The position numbers and the translations under genes are program-made. Below are positions 17,634-27,047 of a stretch of 64,000 bases of DNA, one piece after another (the first letter of the stretch is position 1; the number at the start of each line of letters is the position of its first letter). Source of the stretch: Mangrovicoccus ximenensis (GTDB lineage Bacteria > Pseudomonadota > Alphaproteobacteria > Rhodobacterales > Rhodobacteraceae); assembly GCF_003056725.1 (NCBI RefSeq), contig NZ_QBKZ01000014.1, forward strand, positions 231,750 to 295,749. The letters run 5' to 3'. The notes beneath the pieces are model-generated. The model made no database searches and was not told the DNA's origin. It saw only the letters and a list, made by a program, of their open reading frames with translations.

Positions 17634-18041
17634 ATGTCGTTCCTGTCCCGTTTGGAGCCGCACCTGCTGTCGCTCCTGCGCGCCGTCACCGGGCTCCTGT
17701 TCCTGCAGCACGGCTTCACCAAGCTGCTCGGCTGGCCGGAAACTCCGATGAGCGGCGTCGATGTCAGCTCCATGCCCGGGATTGCCGGGCTGTTCGAATT
17801 CGGCGGCGGCATCCTCCTGGTTGTCGGGCTCTTCACCCGTCCGGTCGCCTTCGTGCTGTCGGGCATGATGGCCGTGGCCTATTTCATGGTCCACGCACCG
17901 CAGGGATTCTTCCCGATCGTCAATGGCGGCGAGCTGGCGGCCACCTATTGCTTCGTCTTCCTCTATCTCTGCGTCGCGGGGCCGGGCCCCTGGTCGCTCG
18001 ATGCCAAGCGCAAGTCGCTGGGCAAGTCCGCGAAGCACTGA
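17634..18041 (+). CDS. DoxX family membrane protein
   Basis: A 135-residue integral membrane protein with four helices and the DoxX pattern: an N-terminal ALLRAVTGLLFLQHGFTKL-like stretch, GLFEFGGGILLVVGLFTRPV, then FPIVNGGELAATYCFVFLYL. DoxX proteins are thought to work with quinone or thiol redox partners; the precise role here is unknown. Start ATG 17634 follows AAAGGTC. Complete and of normal length. Confidence 0.9.
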   Translation: MSFLSRLEPHLLSLLRAVTGLLFLQHGFTKLLGWPETPMSGVDVSSMPGIAGLFEFGGGILLVVGLFTRPVAFVLSGMMAVAYFMVHAPQGFFPIVNGGELAATYCFVFLYLCVAGPGPWSLDAKRKSLGKSAKH

Positions 18042-18052
18042 TCCCGCGGGAC

Positions 18053-18076
18053 GGCCGGGGCAGGGCAGCCCCGGCC
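18053..18076. terminator. perfect 9-bp-stem hairpin between convergent genes
   Basis: GGCCGGGGC, loop AGGGCA, GCCCCGGCC, placed between the DoxX stop and the convergent TIM-barrel gene stop. No T-tract on either side. Confidence 0.45.
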
Positions 18077-18083
18077 GGTCCGC

Positions 18084-18863
18084 TCAAAGCGTGAAGGCCG
18101 CACGGAAGGCCTCGAGCGCTGCCTCGGGATCGGCGGACGCGAAGGCCTCCATTCCAACCGGACCGCGATAGCCCATCTCCGAAAGCGCCCGCGCGACGCC
18201 TGCATAGTTGATCTCGCCGGTGCCCGGCTCGCAGCGGCCGGGCACGTCCGCGACCTGCACCTCGCCGATCCACGGCAGCGCCTTGCGGCAGCACTCGATC
18301 AGGTTCCCCTCGCCGATCTGCACATGGTAGAGGTCGAGATTGAGCTTGAGCCGCGGATGATCCACCGCCGCGACCAGCGCGATCGTGTCCTCCGCCCGGC
18401 CGAAGGGCACACCCGGATGGTCCACCGGCAGGTTGAGGTTCTCCAGCGTGAAGGTCACGCCTTCCTCATCGGCCATCTCGGCGATGCGGCAGAGCGTGTC
18501 GCGCGCCTTCAGCCACATCGCCCCGGTCACGGTTTCGCAGGGCACGACCGGCAGGCCGCCTTCGCCCAGCCCGGTGCCGTGCAGGTTCAGCCGCGCCACG
18601 CCCAGCCGCTTGCCGACCTGCGCAGTTTCCCGCGCCGAGCGCAGGAGCTCGTCGGCGCCCTCGCCATCGGCCAGCCGCCCGGTCAGGTAGCCGTTCATGA
18701 TGCTGAACTCGGCGCCGGTGGCCTCGAGCTTCGCCAGGTCGTGATCCGGCCAGTTCCACAGGCCGACGCCGAAGCCCAGCTCCTTCAGCCGGGAACAGCG
18801 CCATTCGATCGGCCGGTCCTGCCAGAGCATCTCGGCGCAGGCGGCAAGCGGGAATGCCGTCAT
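18084..18863 (-). CDS. TIM-barrel sugar isomerase (hydroxypyruvate isomerase/IolI-like)
   Basis: A 259-residue xylose-isomerase-like TIM barrel. Signature segments include VTFTLENLNLP (metal-binding Glu), HPRLKLNLDLYHVQIGEGN (Asp and His), EVQVADVPGR and GPVGMEAF (final Glu), matching the hydroxypyruvate isomerase (Hyi) layout. It is the last gene of the inositol operon, 2 bp after iolE. In this context it may isomerise an inosose or a related ketose; Hyi-type annotation is by fold only. Complete, normal length. Confidence 0.8.
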   Translation of the reverse strand: MTAFPLAACAEMLWQDRPIEWRCSRLKELGFGVGLWNWPDHDLAKLEATGAEFSIMNGYLTGRLADGEGADELLRSARETAQVGKRLGVARLNLHGTGLGEGGLPVVPCETVTGAMWLKARDTLCRIAEMADEEGVTFTLENLNLPVDHPGVPFGRAEDTIALVAAVDHPRLKLNLDLYHVQIGEGNLIECCRKALPWIGEVQVADVPGRCEPGTGEINYAGVARALSEMGYRGPVGMEAFASADPEAALEAFRAAFTL

Positions 18864-18865
18864 CG

Positions 18866-19783
18866 TCAGGCCGCCTTGCCGGCGCGGTTGGCCAGACCGG
18901 TCTCGGCGGCGATGCGCTTCAGCGTGTGCAGGCCCAGCGTCTGGTAGAGCAGGGGATTGCGGACCTCCGGGTCCTGCTCGGCCTCGATCACGATCCAGCC
19001 GTCATAGCCATTGTCGGCAAGGATCTGCAGCAGCGGCTTGAAGTCGATCGCGCCCTCCTGGTCGCCCGGCACGGTGAAGGCCCCCGCCAGCACGCCCTGC
19101 AGGAAGCTCAGGCCCTCGGCGCGGACCCGCCCCGTGACATCGGGACGGATGTTCTTGGCGTGGAAATGCGCGACGCGCGCGACATGGCGCTTCAGAACGT
19201 CCTCCGGATTGCCGCCGCCGAAGGTGCAGTGCCCGGCGTCGAACAGCAGATGCGTGTGCGGCCCGGTCGCTTCCATGAAGGCGTCGATCTCCTGCGGCGT
19301 CTCGACCACCGTGCCCATGTGGTGGTGATAGGCGAGGGTGATGCCCTCGGAGGCCAGATAGGCGGCGAAGGCCTCGATCTTGGCGCCGAAATCCGCCATC
19401 TCCCCGGCGCTCAGCACCGGCTTGCCGTTCACCGGCTTCTCGGGGTCGCCATGGATCGCGTTCGAGGTCTCGCAGACGATGCAGACGGCGCAGCCATTGT
19501 GCTTGAGCTTGGCCAGATGCGGCTGCACGGCGGCGATCTCGTCCTCGAGCGACCGCGTCAGCAGCTCGGTCGAGTACCAGCCGGAGATGAAGGCCATGCC
19601 ATGGCTGCCGAGCAGCGCCTTCAGCTCGGCCGGGTCCTCCGGCCAGCGATGGCCGTTCTCGATCCCGTCGAAGCCGATCAGGTGGCCGGCTTCCTCTAGG
19701 ATGCGCGCCGTGGGGATGTCGCGGCCGATGCTCTGGTCGTCGTCATTGGCCCAGGCGATGGGGTTGGTGCCGAAACGGATCAT
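18866..19783 (-). CDS. iolE: myo-inosose-2 dehydratase
   Basis: A 305-residue IolE. It begins MIRFGTNPIAWANDDD, followed by FDGIENGHRWP, FISGWYSTELL, LAYHHHMGTVVE, LLFDAGHCTFGG, VAHFHAKNIRP and WIVIEAEQDPEVRNPL, all typical of IolE's xylose-isomerase-like barrel with a divalent metal. It dehydrates scyllo-inosose (2-keto-myo-inositol) to a diketone, the second catabolic step after IolG. ATG 19783 is preferred because IolE proteins start there. It sits between the Gfo/Idh oxidoreductase and the isomerase in one operon. Confidence 0.95.
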   Translation of the reverse strand: MIRFGTNPIAWANDDDQSIGRDIPTARILEEAGHLIGFDGIENGHRWPEDPAELKALLGSHGMAFISGWYSTELLTRSLEDEIAAVQPHLAKLKHNGCAVCIVCETSNAIHGDPEKPVNGKPVLSAGEMADFGAKIEAFAAYLASEGITLAYHHHMGTVVETPQEIDAFMEATGPHTHLLFDAGHCTFGGGNPEDVLKRHVARVAHFHAKNIRPDVTGRVRAEGLSFLQGVLAGAFTVPGDQEGAIDFKPLLQILADNGYDGWIVIEAEQDPEVRNPLLYQTLGLHTLKRIAAETGLANRAGKAA

Positions 19784-19794
19784 GGAGATGTCCT

Positions 19795-20910
19795 TCAGGG
19801 TAGCGCCACGGGGCGGCCTTCGGAGGCGGCCATGGCGTGGATGATGCGTTCGATGGCGAGCCCGGCGGCGAAATCCGGGCCCCGGTTCTTTCCGCCCGCG
19901 ATGGCGCTGAGCAGATCGCGCGCCTCGATCACCTTCTGCTCGTTGAAGCCGAAATTGTGGCCGGGCGCCGGGCAGAAGGCAGCGAAGTCGGGCTGCTCGG
20001 GACCGGTGAGGAGCCGGGTCAGGCCCGGCTCGCCCCTGCGATGCAGCCAGAGCTCGTTCATCGTTTCCTGGTCGAAGGACAGCGTGCCCTCCGAGCCGTG
20101 GATTTCCCAGTGCAGGCGACATTTGCGCCCCGGCGCGATGCGCGAGGTGGCGAAGCTGCCGGTGGCGCCGCTCGCAAAGCGCAGGATGGCATGGGCAGTG
20201 TCGTCATTCTCGACCGCTTGCGGCCCCTCGGGCGAGGGACGCATCGCGATCGGGGTCGAGGTGATCGCGGTCACCTCGGCGACCGGCCCCATCAGCCCGA
20301 CCATCTGGCTGACAAGATGGCAGCCGAGATCGCCGAGCGCGCCGAGACCGCCGCCTTCGCGGGTCATCCGCCAGGACCAGGGCAGGTCCGGATCTGCGGA
20401 ATAGTCCTCGTCATAGACCCCGCGGAAGCTGTGCGGCGTGCCGATGGCGCCCGAGGCGACGAGCCGCTGCGCCTCCTGGTAGGCGGGCGAGCGCAGGTAG
20501 TTGTAGCCGAGGATCGTCACCTGGTCCGGATGCGCGGCGGCAAGCGCCGCCATGGCTTCGGCATCCGCGAGGGTCAGCGCCATCGGCTTTTCCAGCCAGA
20601 CATGCTTGCCGGCCCGGAGCGCCGCCTCGGCCATCGGCCGGTGCAGGCCGTTCGGGGTGGTGATCGACACGACATCGACCGCCGGATCGGCGACGGCCGC
20701 CTGCCAGTCGTCCGTGCCGCGGGCGAAGCCGAATTGCGCGGCGAAGCTGTCGGCCCGGTCGGCGGGCATGTCGCAGAGGATCTCCAGCCGCGGATGGGCG
20801 CCGCCGAACACCGTGGCGGCATTGCGCCAGGCCATGGCGTGGCACTTGCCCATGAAGCCGGTGCCGATCAGGCAGACCCCCAGCGGGCGGTCGGGCATCG
20901 GAGTGGTCAT
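19795..20910 (-). CDS. Gfo/Idh/MocA oxidoreductase (inositol-type)
   Basis: A 371-residue NAD(P)-dependent oxidoreductase. N-terminal Rossmann motif [17 protein letters not shown] (GxGxxG), the family signature [14 protein letters not shown] with catalytic-region Lys, and a C-terminal alpha/beta domain with [14 protein letters not shown] carrying the conserved Asp/His pair. It lies in the inositol operon, 11 bp before iolE, and may oxidise scyllo-inositol or another inositol isomer, complementing the IolG at 24012. Exact substrate not readable from sequence. Confidence 0.85.
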   Translation of the reverse strand: MTTPMPDRPLGVCLIGTGFMGKCHAMAWRNAATVFGGAHPRLEILCDMPADRADSFAAQFGFARGTDDWQAAVADPAVDVVSITTPNGLHRPMAEAALRAGKHVWLEKPMALTLADAEAMAALAAAHPDQVTILGYNYLRSPAYQEAQRLVASGAIGTPHSFRGVYDEDYSADPDLPWSWRMTREGGGLGALGDLGCHLVSQMVGLMGPVAEVTAITSTPIAMRPSPEGPQAVENDDTAHAILRFASGATGSFATSRIAPGRKCRLHWEIHGSEGTLSFDQETMNELWLHRRGEPGLTRLLTGPEQPDFAAFCPAPGHNFGFNEQKVIEARDLLSAIAGGKNRGPDFAAGLAIERIIHAMAASEGRPVALP

Positions 20911-20969
20911 TGCTGCACCTGGAAAGGGAAGGGTGGCGGGCCGGGAGAGAACGGCCCGCCGGGGGAGGA

Positions 20970-21787
20970 TCAGATCGTGCCGCCGAGCGAGCCTTCGAGC
21001 TGCGCCAGTTCCTGGCCGCCGGCCATCAGGTCCTGCAGCTCCTCGGGCGTGATGTCGCCGCGGGTGGCGGTGCCGACGTCTTGCCGCGGTTGAGCACGGT
21101 GAAGCGGTCGCCGACGGCCAGCGCGTGGCGCACGTTGTGCGAGATGAACACGACGCCGACGCCCTGCTTGCGCACCCGGTCGATGGTGGCGAGCACGTTC
21201 GAGGTCTGGCGCACGCCGAGCGCCGAGGTCGGCTCGTCGAGGATCAGCACCTTGGCGCCGAAATAGACCGCGCGGGCAATGGCCACCGTCTGGCGCTCGC
21301 CGCCCGAAAGCGTGCCGACCGCCTGGTCGGGGCCGCGCAGGTTGATGCCCATCTTGCGCATTTCCTCGACGCAGATGTCATTGGCCGCGTCCATGTCCAT
21401 CCGCTCGAACAGGCCCTTCCCCTTCTTCGGCTCGCGCCCCATGAAGAAGTTGCGGGTGACGCTCATCAGCGGGATCATCGCGAGGTCCTGGAACACCGTG
21501 GCGATCCCGGCCTCCATCGCGTCGCGCGGGCTGGAGAACGACATCGGCTTGCCCTCGAAGAGGATCTCGCCCTTGGTCGGCTTGTGGACGCCCGACATGG
21601 TCTTGATGAAGGTCGACTTGCCCGCGCCGTTGTCGCCCAGCAGGCAGTGGCATTCGCCGGGGCGGATGTCGAAGCTGACCCCGGCAAGCGCGATGACATT
21701 GCCGAAATGCTTCTCGATGCCCTTCATCTCGACGATCGGCGCATGGGTGACCGGATCGCCATGGTGGAACTTGGTGTCGATGGTCAT
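20970..21787 (-). CDS. inositol/sugar ABC transporter ATPase with apparent frameshift
   Basis: ATPase of the ribose/CUT2-like importer family. Walker [19 protein letters not shown], signature [16 protein letters not shown], Walker [13 protein letters not shown], His switch [10 protein letters not shown]. The frame stops early at 21026 with an unnatural tail, but one missing base near 21076 (AAGACGTCGG where AAGACGCTCGG is expected) restores [16 protein letters not shown] and a natural stop at 20970, about 271 codons. This is either a sequencing error in an intact gene or a recent mutation of the last 35 residues. ATG 21787 overlaps the permease stop by 1 bp. Confidence 0.85.
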
Positions 21788-22896
21788 CAGCGTTCCCCCG
21801 TCACGCGCTTGCGGATGGCGTTGTTGAAGAGCACGGCGATCAGCAGCATGCCGCCGAGGAAGACCTGGAACCAGTCCTGGTCGAAATTGGTGTAGGTCAG
21901 GCCGATCGTGACCATGCCGAAGATGATCGCGCCGAAGAAGGCGCCGATCGCCGAGCCGTAGCCCCCGGTCAGCAGGCAGCCGCCGATCACGGCCGTGATG
22001 ATCGCCTCGAATTCCTTCATGAAGCCGCGGCGGGCATCGGTCGATCCGCTGTCGATCACGGTGATGATGGCAACCAGCGCGGCGGCGCAGGCGGTGCAGA
22101 CGAAGAGCGAAATCTTGACCTTGTTGACCGGCACGCCCGAATTCGAGGCCGCGTTGCGGTCGCCGCCGGCCGCGAAGATCCAGTTGCCGCGGGCGGTGCG
22201 CAGCAGGACATAGGTGGCGGCCAGCGCGACGAGGACGAACCAGAGGATCTCGACCGGGATGCCCGGCACCTTGGGCAGGCCGGAGCGGAAGGTGTCGACC
22301 AGGCCGACCGAGGCGAGCCAGTTGAAGACGAAGCCGAAGGCATCGCCCGAGAAGACCGGGGTCAGGAAATCGCCCTCGACCGCCTCGCGCACGCCGCGCA
22401 GCTGGGTGGAACCGCCGGTGAAAAGCTTCAGCCCGACCAGCGAGGCGCCGCGCAGGATGAAGAGCCCGGCCAGCGTCACGATGAAGGACGGCAGCCCGGA
22501 GCGGATCACGATCCAGCCGTTGGCAGCGCCGACGAGGCCCGCGAAGAGGAAAGTCAGCGGGATCGACAGGACCAGCGGCAGGCCCAGGTTGACGGTCAGC
22601 GCGCCGAAGATCATCCCGGCGAAGGCCACCATCGAGCCGATCGACAGGTCGAATTCGCCGCCGATCATCAGCATGGCGGCCGCGATGCCGAGAATGCCGA
22701 GCTGGGCGGCGGGGGTCAGGAAGTTCATGATGCCCGACAGCGTGAACATCGAGCGGTCGGCGGTGATGAAGAAGAAGATCGTGACCAGGATGACGCCGCC
22801 GACGGCGCCAAGCTCGGGTCGTTTCATGAGGCGCGCGACGAAGGGCTCGGTCTTGATGCGTTCGTCTTCCATCGTCAGGGCAGCATCCGTTGGCAT
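21787..22896 (-). CDS. inositol/sugar ABC transporter permease
   Basis: A 369-residue permease of the RbsC-type family with about ten membrane helices, for example [18 protein letters not shown] and the conserved [17 protein letters not shown] and [18 protein letters not shown] segments. ATG 22896 is preferred over an upstream start because a GAGG site lies 9-10 bases before it and family N-termini begin there. It forms the membrane pore (probably as a homodimer) with the ATPase downstream and the binding protein upstream. Context points to myo-inositol as substrate. Confidence 0.92.
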   Translation of the reverse strand: MPTDAALTMEDERIKTEPFVARLMKRPELGAVGGVILVTIFFFITADRSMFTLSGIMNFLTPAAQLGILGIAAAMLMIGGEFDLSIGSMVAFAGMIFGALTVNLGLPLVLSIPLTFLFAGLVGAANGWIVIRSGLPSFIVTLAGLFILRGASLVGLKLFTGGSTQLRGVREAVEGDFLTPVFSGDAFGFVFNWLASVGLVDTFRSGLPKVPGIPVEILWFVLVALAATYVLLRTARGNWIFAAGGDRNAASNSGVPVNKVKISLFVCTACAAALVAIITVIDSGSTDARRGFMKEFEAIITAVIGGCLLTGGYGSAIGAFFGAIIFGMVTIGLTYTNFDQDWFQVFLGGMLLIAVLFNNAIRKRVTGER

Positions 22897-22957
22897 GGCA
22901 GGGGTCCTCTGTGTCTGGGAACCCGGCGCGGGCACGCGGCCTGCGCCGGGGCGGGGC

Positions 22958-23881
22958 TCAGCGGATGCCCTGGGCGGAAAGGTCGATCACCTGGGCCGCA
23001 GCCTCCTCGGTGACCAGGTTCGGGCCGGAGGGAACGTCGCCGCCCGGCATCAGGCCGTATTCGGCGTTCATCGCCAGGAAGACGACCGGCAGGTAGCCCT
23101 GCAGGAACTGCTGCTGGTCGATGGCGAAGGCAGCCTTGCCGTCGGCGACATCCTGCAGGAAGCCGGCCGAGAGATCGAAGGAGGCCACCAGCACCTCGCC
23201 GGTCAGGCCCATCGCCTCGACCGCGGCCACCGCAGGCTCGCCCACCAGCGAGGCGCCGAGGCCCAGCACGGTGTCGACCTCGTCATCGCTGTCGAGCGCG
23301 GCGCGGACCTTGGCCTGCACCTCTGCCGGATCGTTCATGGTCGGGATCACCTGCACCGGGTGGCCGAAGCCCTCGGCAAAGCCCTCGCAGCGCTGGTCGA
23401 GCGAGACGTTGCCGACTTCCTGGTTCACGCAGATGCCCTTGGTGCCGCCCATTTCGGCCAGCTTCTTCCCGGCGGCGACGCCGGCATCGAATTCCGACTG
23501 GCCGACATGCAGCTTGGCGCCCAGGTCATGGGCGACATCGCCGCCCGAGTTCATCGAGATCACCGGGATGCCGGCCGCGACGGCGCGCTCGATCGCCGGG
23601 CTCAGCGCGTCGGCGTCGGGGATCGAAACCACCAGCCCGTCGGGCTCCTGGTTCACCGCGGCGTCGATCATCTGGCTCATCTGCACCATGTCGAAGGTCT
23701 CGGGCGAGCGGAAGTCGACATTGGCGCCGGTCTGTTCGGCCGCTGCCTGGGCGCCGTTCTTGACGACCGACCAGAACGGGTCGTTTGCCTGGCCATGGGC
23801 GACGACGATGATGTCGGCGGCAAGGACCGGCATGGCGGCAAGGGTCGCGGCGGCGGCCACGGAAGCGAGAAGCGTCTTCAT
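22958..23881 (-). CDS. periplasmic sugar/inositol-binding protein
   Basis: A 307-residue type-I periplasmic binding protein. A signal peptide (MKTLLASVAAAATLAAMPVL, cut near LAA-DI) precedes the peripla_BP_4 fold, with IIVVAHGQANDPFWSVVKNG, GLVVSIPDADALSPAIERA, IPVISMNSGGDVAH and the C-lobe FAIDQQQFLQGYLPV. It captures the substrate for the permease/ATPase pair. Family members beside iolG and iolE are usually inositol-binding; ribose-like ligands cannot be excluded. First transporter gene after iolG, with a 130-bp gap that may hold a hairpin or internal promoter. Confidence 0.9.
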   Translation of the reverse strand: MKTLLASVAAAATLAAMPVLAADIIVVAHGQANDPFWSVVKNGAQAAAEQTGANVDFRSPETFDMVQMSQMIDAAVNQEPDGLVVSIPDADALSPAIERAVAAGIPVISMNSGGDVAHDLGAKLHVGQSEFDAGVAAGKKLAEMGGTKGICVNQEVGNVSLDQRCEGFAEGFGHPVQVIPTMNDPAEVQAKVRAALDSDDEVDTVLGLGASLVGEPAVAAVEAMGLTGEVLVASFDLSAGFLQDVADGKAAFAIDQQQFLQGYLPVVFLAMNAEYGLMPGGDVPSGPNLVTEEAAAQVIDLSAQGIR

Positions 23882-24011
23882 TGGTATCCTCCCTTTGGAT
23901 ATGCGGGCAGCGGAAATGCGCTGCCGTTGCGCGGCCCTTGCGGACCGGCGCATTCGTCGCCTGCGCGGGACGCCCCCTCCGGCACCCCGACAGGAAATCT
24001 CGGATGGCGGG

Positions 24012-25034
24012 TTACGCCACCGGCTCTGCCGCAGCGGGCAGGGCGGCCGCGGGCGCCACCGGGCGGCCGGTCTTCGCCGATTCCGTCGCCGCCTCGGCCA
24101 GGGCCAGCGCGGTGATCCCGTCCTCCAGCGTCACCGGCATCGGCGCGCCCTCGAGCACGGCGGTGACGAAGGCGTCCCATTCGCGCAGATAGGCCGGCAT
24201 GTAGCGTTCGAGGAAGAAATAGGTGGGCTTCGCGCTGACCACGCCCGCCACGGTCGATTTCGAGACCGTGTTCTCCAGCATGTTCGCGGCCTGCAGCAGG
24301 CCTTCGGAACCCAGCAGCTCCACCCGCTGGTCGTAGCCGTAGACCGCGCGGCGGCTGTTCTTGATCACCGCGATGCGGCCGTCGGCATAGGTCAGCGTGA
24401 CCACAGCCGTGTCGACATCCCCGGCCTCGCCGATCGCCGGATCGACCACCGCGCTGCCGACCGCCTGGACCGAGACCGGCGCCTCGCCCATCAGGAAGGT
24501 GGCCATGTCGAAATCATGGATCATCATGTCGCGGAACAGGCCGCCCGAGACCTTGATGTAGCTCACCGGCGGCGGTGCCGGATCGAAGGAGGTCAGCGAC
24601 AGAAGCTCCGCCTTGCCGATCTCGCCCGCGAGGAGCGAGGCCTTGAGCGCGCCGAAATTCGGGTCGAAGCGGCGGTTGAAGCCGATCATCACCGGCTTGC
24701 CGGTTTCCGCGGCCTTCCGCTGGCAGGCCTGGGCCCGGGCCAGCGACAGGTCGACCGGCTTTTCGCAGAGCACGGCCTTGCCCGCGGCAGTGGCCTTCTC
24801 GATCAGGTCCGAATGGGTGTCGGTCGAAGTCGCCACCAGCACGGCGTCGATGCTGTCATCGGCCAGGATCTCGTCCGAACTGGCCGCCTTGGCACCGAAT
24901 TGCGCCGCCAGCGACTCCGAGGCCGCCGCGAAGACATCCGACACCGCAACCAGCTCGCTTTTCGCGTGACCGGCAATGTTCACCGCGTGCACCTGGCCAA
25001 TGCGGCCGGCACCGAGCAACCCAACTCTGAGCAT
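24012..25034 (-). CDS. iolG: inositol 2-dehydrogenase
   Basis: A 340-residue Gfo/Idh/MocA enzyme: LRVGLLGAGRIGQVHAVNI at the N-terminus, VLCEKPVDLSLARA (catalytic Lys in EKP), MIGFNRRFDPNFGALK and GGLFRDMMIHDFDMATF (Asp and His of the active site), all IolG hallmarks. It oxidises myo-inositol to scyllo-inosose with NAD+. ATG 25034 follows a strong GGGAGGAA site. It is the first gene of the seven-gene operon (iolG, binding protein, permease, ATPase, Gfo/Idh, iolE, isomerase) and divergent from the LacI gene. A short Ala/Pro-rich tail ends the protein. Confidence 0.9.
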   Translation of the reverse strand: MLRVGLLGAGRIGQVHAVNIAGHAKSELVAVSDVFAAASESLAAQFGAKAASSDEILADDSIDAVLVATSTDTHSDLIEKATAAGKAVLCEKPVDLSLARAQACQRKAAETGKPVMIGFNRRFDPNFGALKASLLAGEIGKAELLSLTSFDPAPPPVSYIKVSGGLFRDMMIHDFDMATFLMGEAPVSVQAVGSAVVDPAIGEAGDVDTAVVTLTYADGRIAVIKNSRRAVYGYDQRVELLGSEGLLQAANMLENTVSKSTVAGVVSAKPTYFFLERYMPAYLREWDAFVTAVLEGAPMPVTLEDGITALALAEAATESAKTGRPVAPAAALPAAAEPVA

Positions 25035-25090
25035 GTATTCCTCCCGAATCGCGGCCTCCCGCCGCTTTCCCGGAGATTGGTCGCAATTTC

Positions 25091-25147
25091 TGCACCCGCG
25101 TGCAAGACTTTTTGCACCCGTGAGCAAATTTTCTGCACGCGCGTGCA
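25091..25147. promoter_or_regulatory. three LacI-type operators
   Basis: Three related palindromes lie in a row: TGCACCCGCGTGCA (25091-25104), TGCACCCGTGAGCA (25113-25126) and TGCACGCGCGTGCA (25134-25147). Centres are 22 and 21 bp apart, about two helical turns, so repressor dimers would lie on one face. They fill the gap between iolG and the divergent lacI-type gene and fit the CG-centred operators of the LacI family. Confidence 0.8.
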
Positions 25148-25225
25148 CAAAGCCGGGCGGACCTTCGGTCAGAGCTACACCCTTCACGGTTTCCCGCTTA
25201 TGATGGTGACCGGAGAGGAGACCCG

Positions 25226-26251
25226 ATGACAGAGATCGAACGGACCGCCCCGGCGGGGAGCAACATCACCGCCGACGACGTGGCCGCCGAGGCCGGCGTG
25301 TCGCGCTGGACGGTGAACCGTGCCTTCAAGAAGGACGCCTCGATCTCGGCGAAGAGCCGCGAGAAGGTGATGCGCGCGGCCGAACGGCTGGGCTATGTCC
25401 CCGACCTGCGCGCGGCGAGCCTGGCCTCGGACCGGTCGCATCTGGTGGCGCTTCTGGTCGACGATTTCGCCAACCCGCACAAGCTGGTGATGCTCGAGAC
25501 CCTGACGCGCGTGCTGCGCCGGGCAGGCTGGGACACGCTTCTGGTCAACACGCTCGACAAGGAGGATGCGGGTTCGGCGCTGATCAATGCCAGCCAGCGC
25601 CGGGTCGATGCGGTGATCCTGATCGGCATCCAGTTCGATGACGAGGTGCTCAAGACCGCCGCCCATGCCCGCCGCTTCCGGAAGCTGATCATCTTCGCGC
25701 GCACGTCGCAGAGCCCCGACACGATCTCCATCGCGGTCGATGACGTGAAGGCGATGCAGGATATCGCGGGTTATGTCGCGAAGCGCGGCTACCGGCGGCC
25801 GATGTTCCTGGCCGGACCGCGGACATCCTCGGCCCATCTCAAGCGCAAGGAGACCTTCATGGCCTTCTGGCAGGAACGCTTCGGCACCGTGCCGGACTGC
25901 GCCTCGGTCGCGGCCTACGATCCGCAGCTGGCGGCCGAAGTGGTGACAGCCGAACTCGGCGGGCGCGGCCGCAGCGAGCTGCCCGACATCCTGGTCTGCG
26001 AGAACGACGCGCTGGCGATCGGCGCAATGGATGTCATCCGCCACCGGCTGGGATGGCGCATTCCCGGCGACATTGCGGTCATCGGCTTCGACGACATCCC
26101 GCCGGCCGGCGGGCTGAACTACCAGCTGTCGAGCTACCGGCAGCCGGTGGCCGAGATGGCGGAATATCTCGTCGAGGTGCTCGAGAGCCGCGAAGACCGG
26201 GATTTCACCCGGCTCTTCGAAGGCGGGATCGTCCCCCGCGACAGCGCCTGA
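25226..26251 (+). CDS. LacI-family repressor of the inositol operon
   Basis: A 341-residue LacI/GalR regulator. The HTH (NITADDVAAEAGVSRWTVNR, residues 13-32) is followed by a hinge helix RAASLASD and a periplasmic-binding-like effector domain ending in IAVIGFDDIPPAGGLNYQLS. The wing ends in RLGYVPDLRAA. It is divergent from iolG with three operators between, so it probably represses iolG onward and itself until an inositol metabolite binds. Start ATG 25226 follows GGAGAGGAG. Complete. Confidence 0.92.
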   Translation: MTEIERTAPAGSNITADDVAAEAGVSRWTVNRAFKKDASISAKSREKVMRAAERLGYVPDLRAASLASDRSHLVALLVDDFANPHKLVMLETLTRVLRRAGWDTLLVNTLDKEDAGSALINASQRRVDAVILIGIQFDDEVLKTAAHARRFRKLIIFARTSQSPDTISIAVDDVKAMQDIAGYVAKRGYRRPMFLAGPRTSSAHLKRKETFMAFWQERFGTVPDCASVAAYDPQLAAEVVTAELGGRGRSELPDILVCENDALAIGAMDVIRHRLGWRIPGDIAVIGFDDIPPAGGLNYQLSSYRQPVAEMAEYLVEVLESREDRDFTRLFEGGIVPRDSA

Positions 26252-26626
26252 CCCGGTGGCCGACAGGGTCCGGGCGAACCCGGGCCGGGAGCGGACTTGC
26301 CCTCCGGGACCAAATTGGGTTGCTTGCACTGCTGCGGGCCCTCGGGGATGCCGAACTCGGTCCGGCAGGGCTGCAAGATTGCGCCCGGCACATCGAAGCA
26401 GAGTTTCCGGAACTGCGATCGGGCGGCGGTCATGCCGGAGCGGGCCGCGCCGCCCAACGCAGCTGCCCGGACCGGGTCCAAGCAGCGGAGGTCCCGGCAA
26501 GAGCATCGCCCGTCCGGTGGCAACGGAGGCCGGCGGCGCGCCTGTCCCGGCGCAGGACGCGCGCGGAACCGGATTACGCCCGGCCCGCGCTTGCATGGCT
26601 CCCATGAAAGACAGGCCTGCGCCCGG
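26252..26626. other. no recognisable gene
   Basis: 375 bp between the LacI stop and the convergent chagasin-like stop. One plus-strand stretch (LLALLRALGDAELGPAGLQD) reads like protein but matches nothing I know and has no start; it may be decayed coding DNA. Confidence 0.3.
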
Positions 26627-27046
26627 CTAGTCGGCCGCCACCGGGTCCAGCGTCAGCGTCAGCGGCGAAGCAAAGGCGCGACCATGGGTGCCGTCCCGCC
26701 GGTGATGGCCATGCATAACGGTTGCCGGCCGTCCCTCCGGGCGCAGCACGATCACCGCCGGGCCGGACCCGCGCAGCACGAAGTCGAAGACCTGCACCGC
26801 AAGCGACCCCGGCACCCGGCCGGGAGACGCGACGGTGCGAATGCCGGTCAGCTCGGCATTGCGGGTGACCGGGTCGAGCACCCAGGTGACCGGCCCGGCC
26901 GGCAGCTGGACCTCCACCGCAGCGCCCTCAGCAACCGGCTGGACCGTGTTGTCATGGGCCTGCGTGAAGACGAAGGGCCGGGCCTCCTGCGCCGCGGCAG
27001 GCAGCCCCGCGAGCAGCCACAGGACCGGAATCGCGAAACGTGCCAT
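26627..27046 (-). CDS. secreted chagasin-like (inhibitor I42) protein
   Basis: A 139-residue protein with a signal peptide (ARFAIPVLWLLAGLPAAAQ). The mature part resembles the chagasin/I42 cysteine-protease-inhibitor fold: GAAVEVQLPAGPVTWVL, then LAVQVFDFVLRGSGPAVIVL with the G-x-x-x-F-x-F and I-x-L pattern. It contains HGHHRRDGTHG, a His-rich loop not usual in the family. ATG 27046 follows the multicopper-oxidase stop by 1 bp with GGAGGC as ribosome site, so the two were co-translated. A role in copper handling instead of protease inhibition is possible given that neighbour. Confidence 0.5.
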   Translation of the reverse strand: MARFAIPVLWLLAGLPAAAQEARPFVFTQAHDNTVQPVAEGAAVEVQLPAGPVTWVLDPVTRNAELTGIRTVASPGRVPGSLAVQVFDFVLRGSGPAVIVLRPEGRPATVMHGHHRRDGTHGRAFASPLTLTLDPVAAD

Positions 27047-27047
27047 G

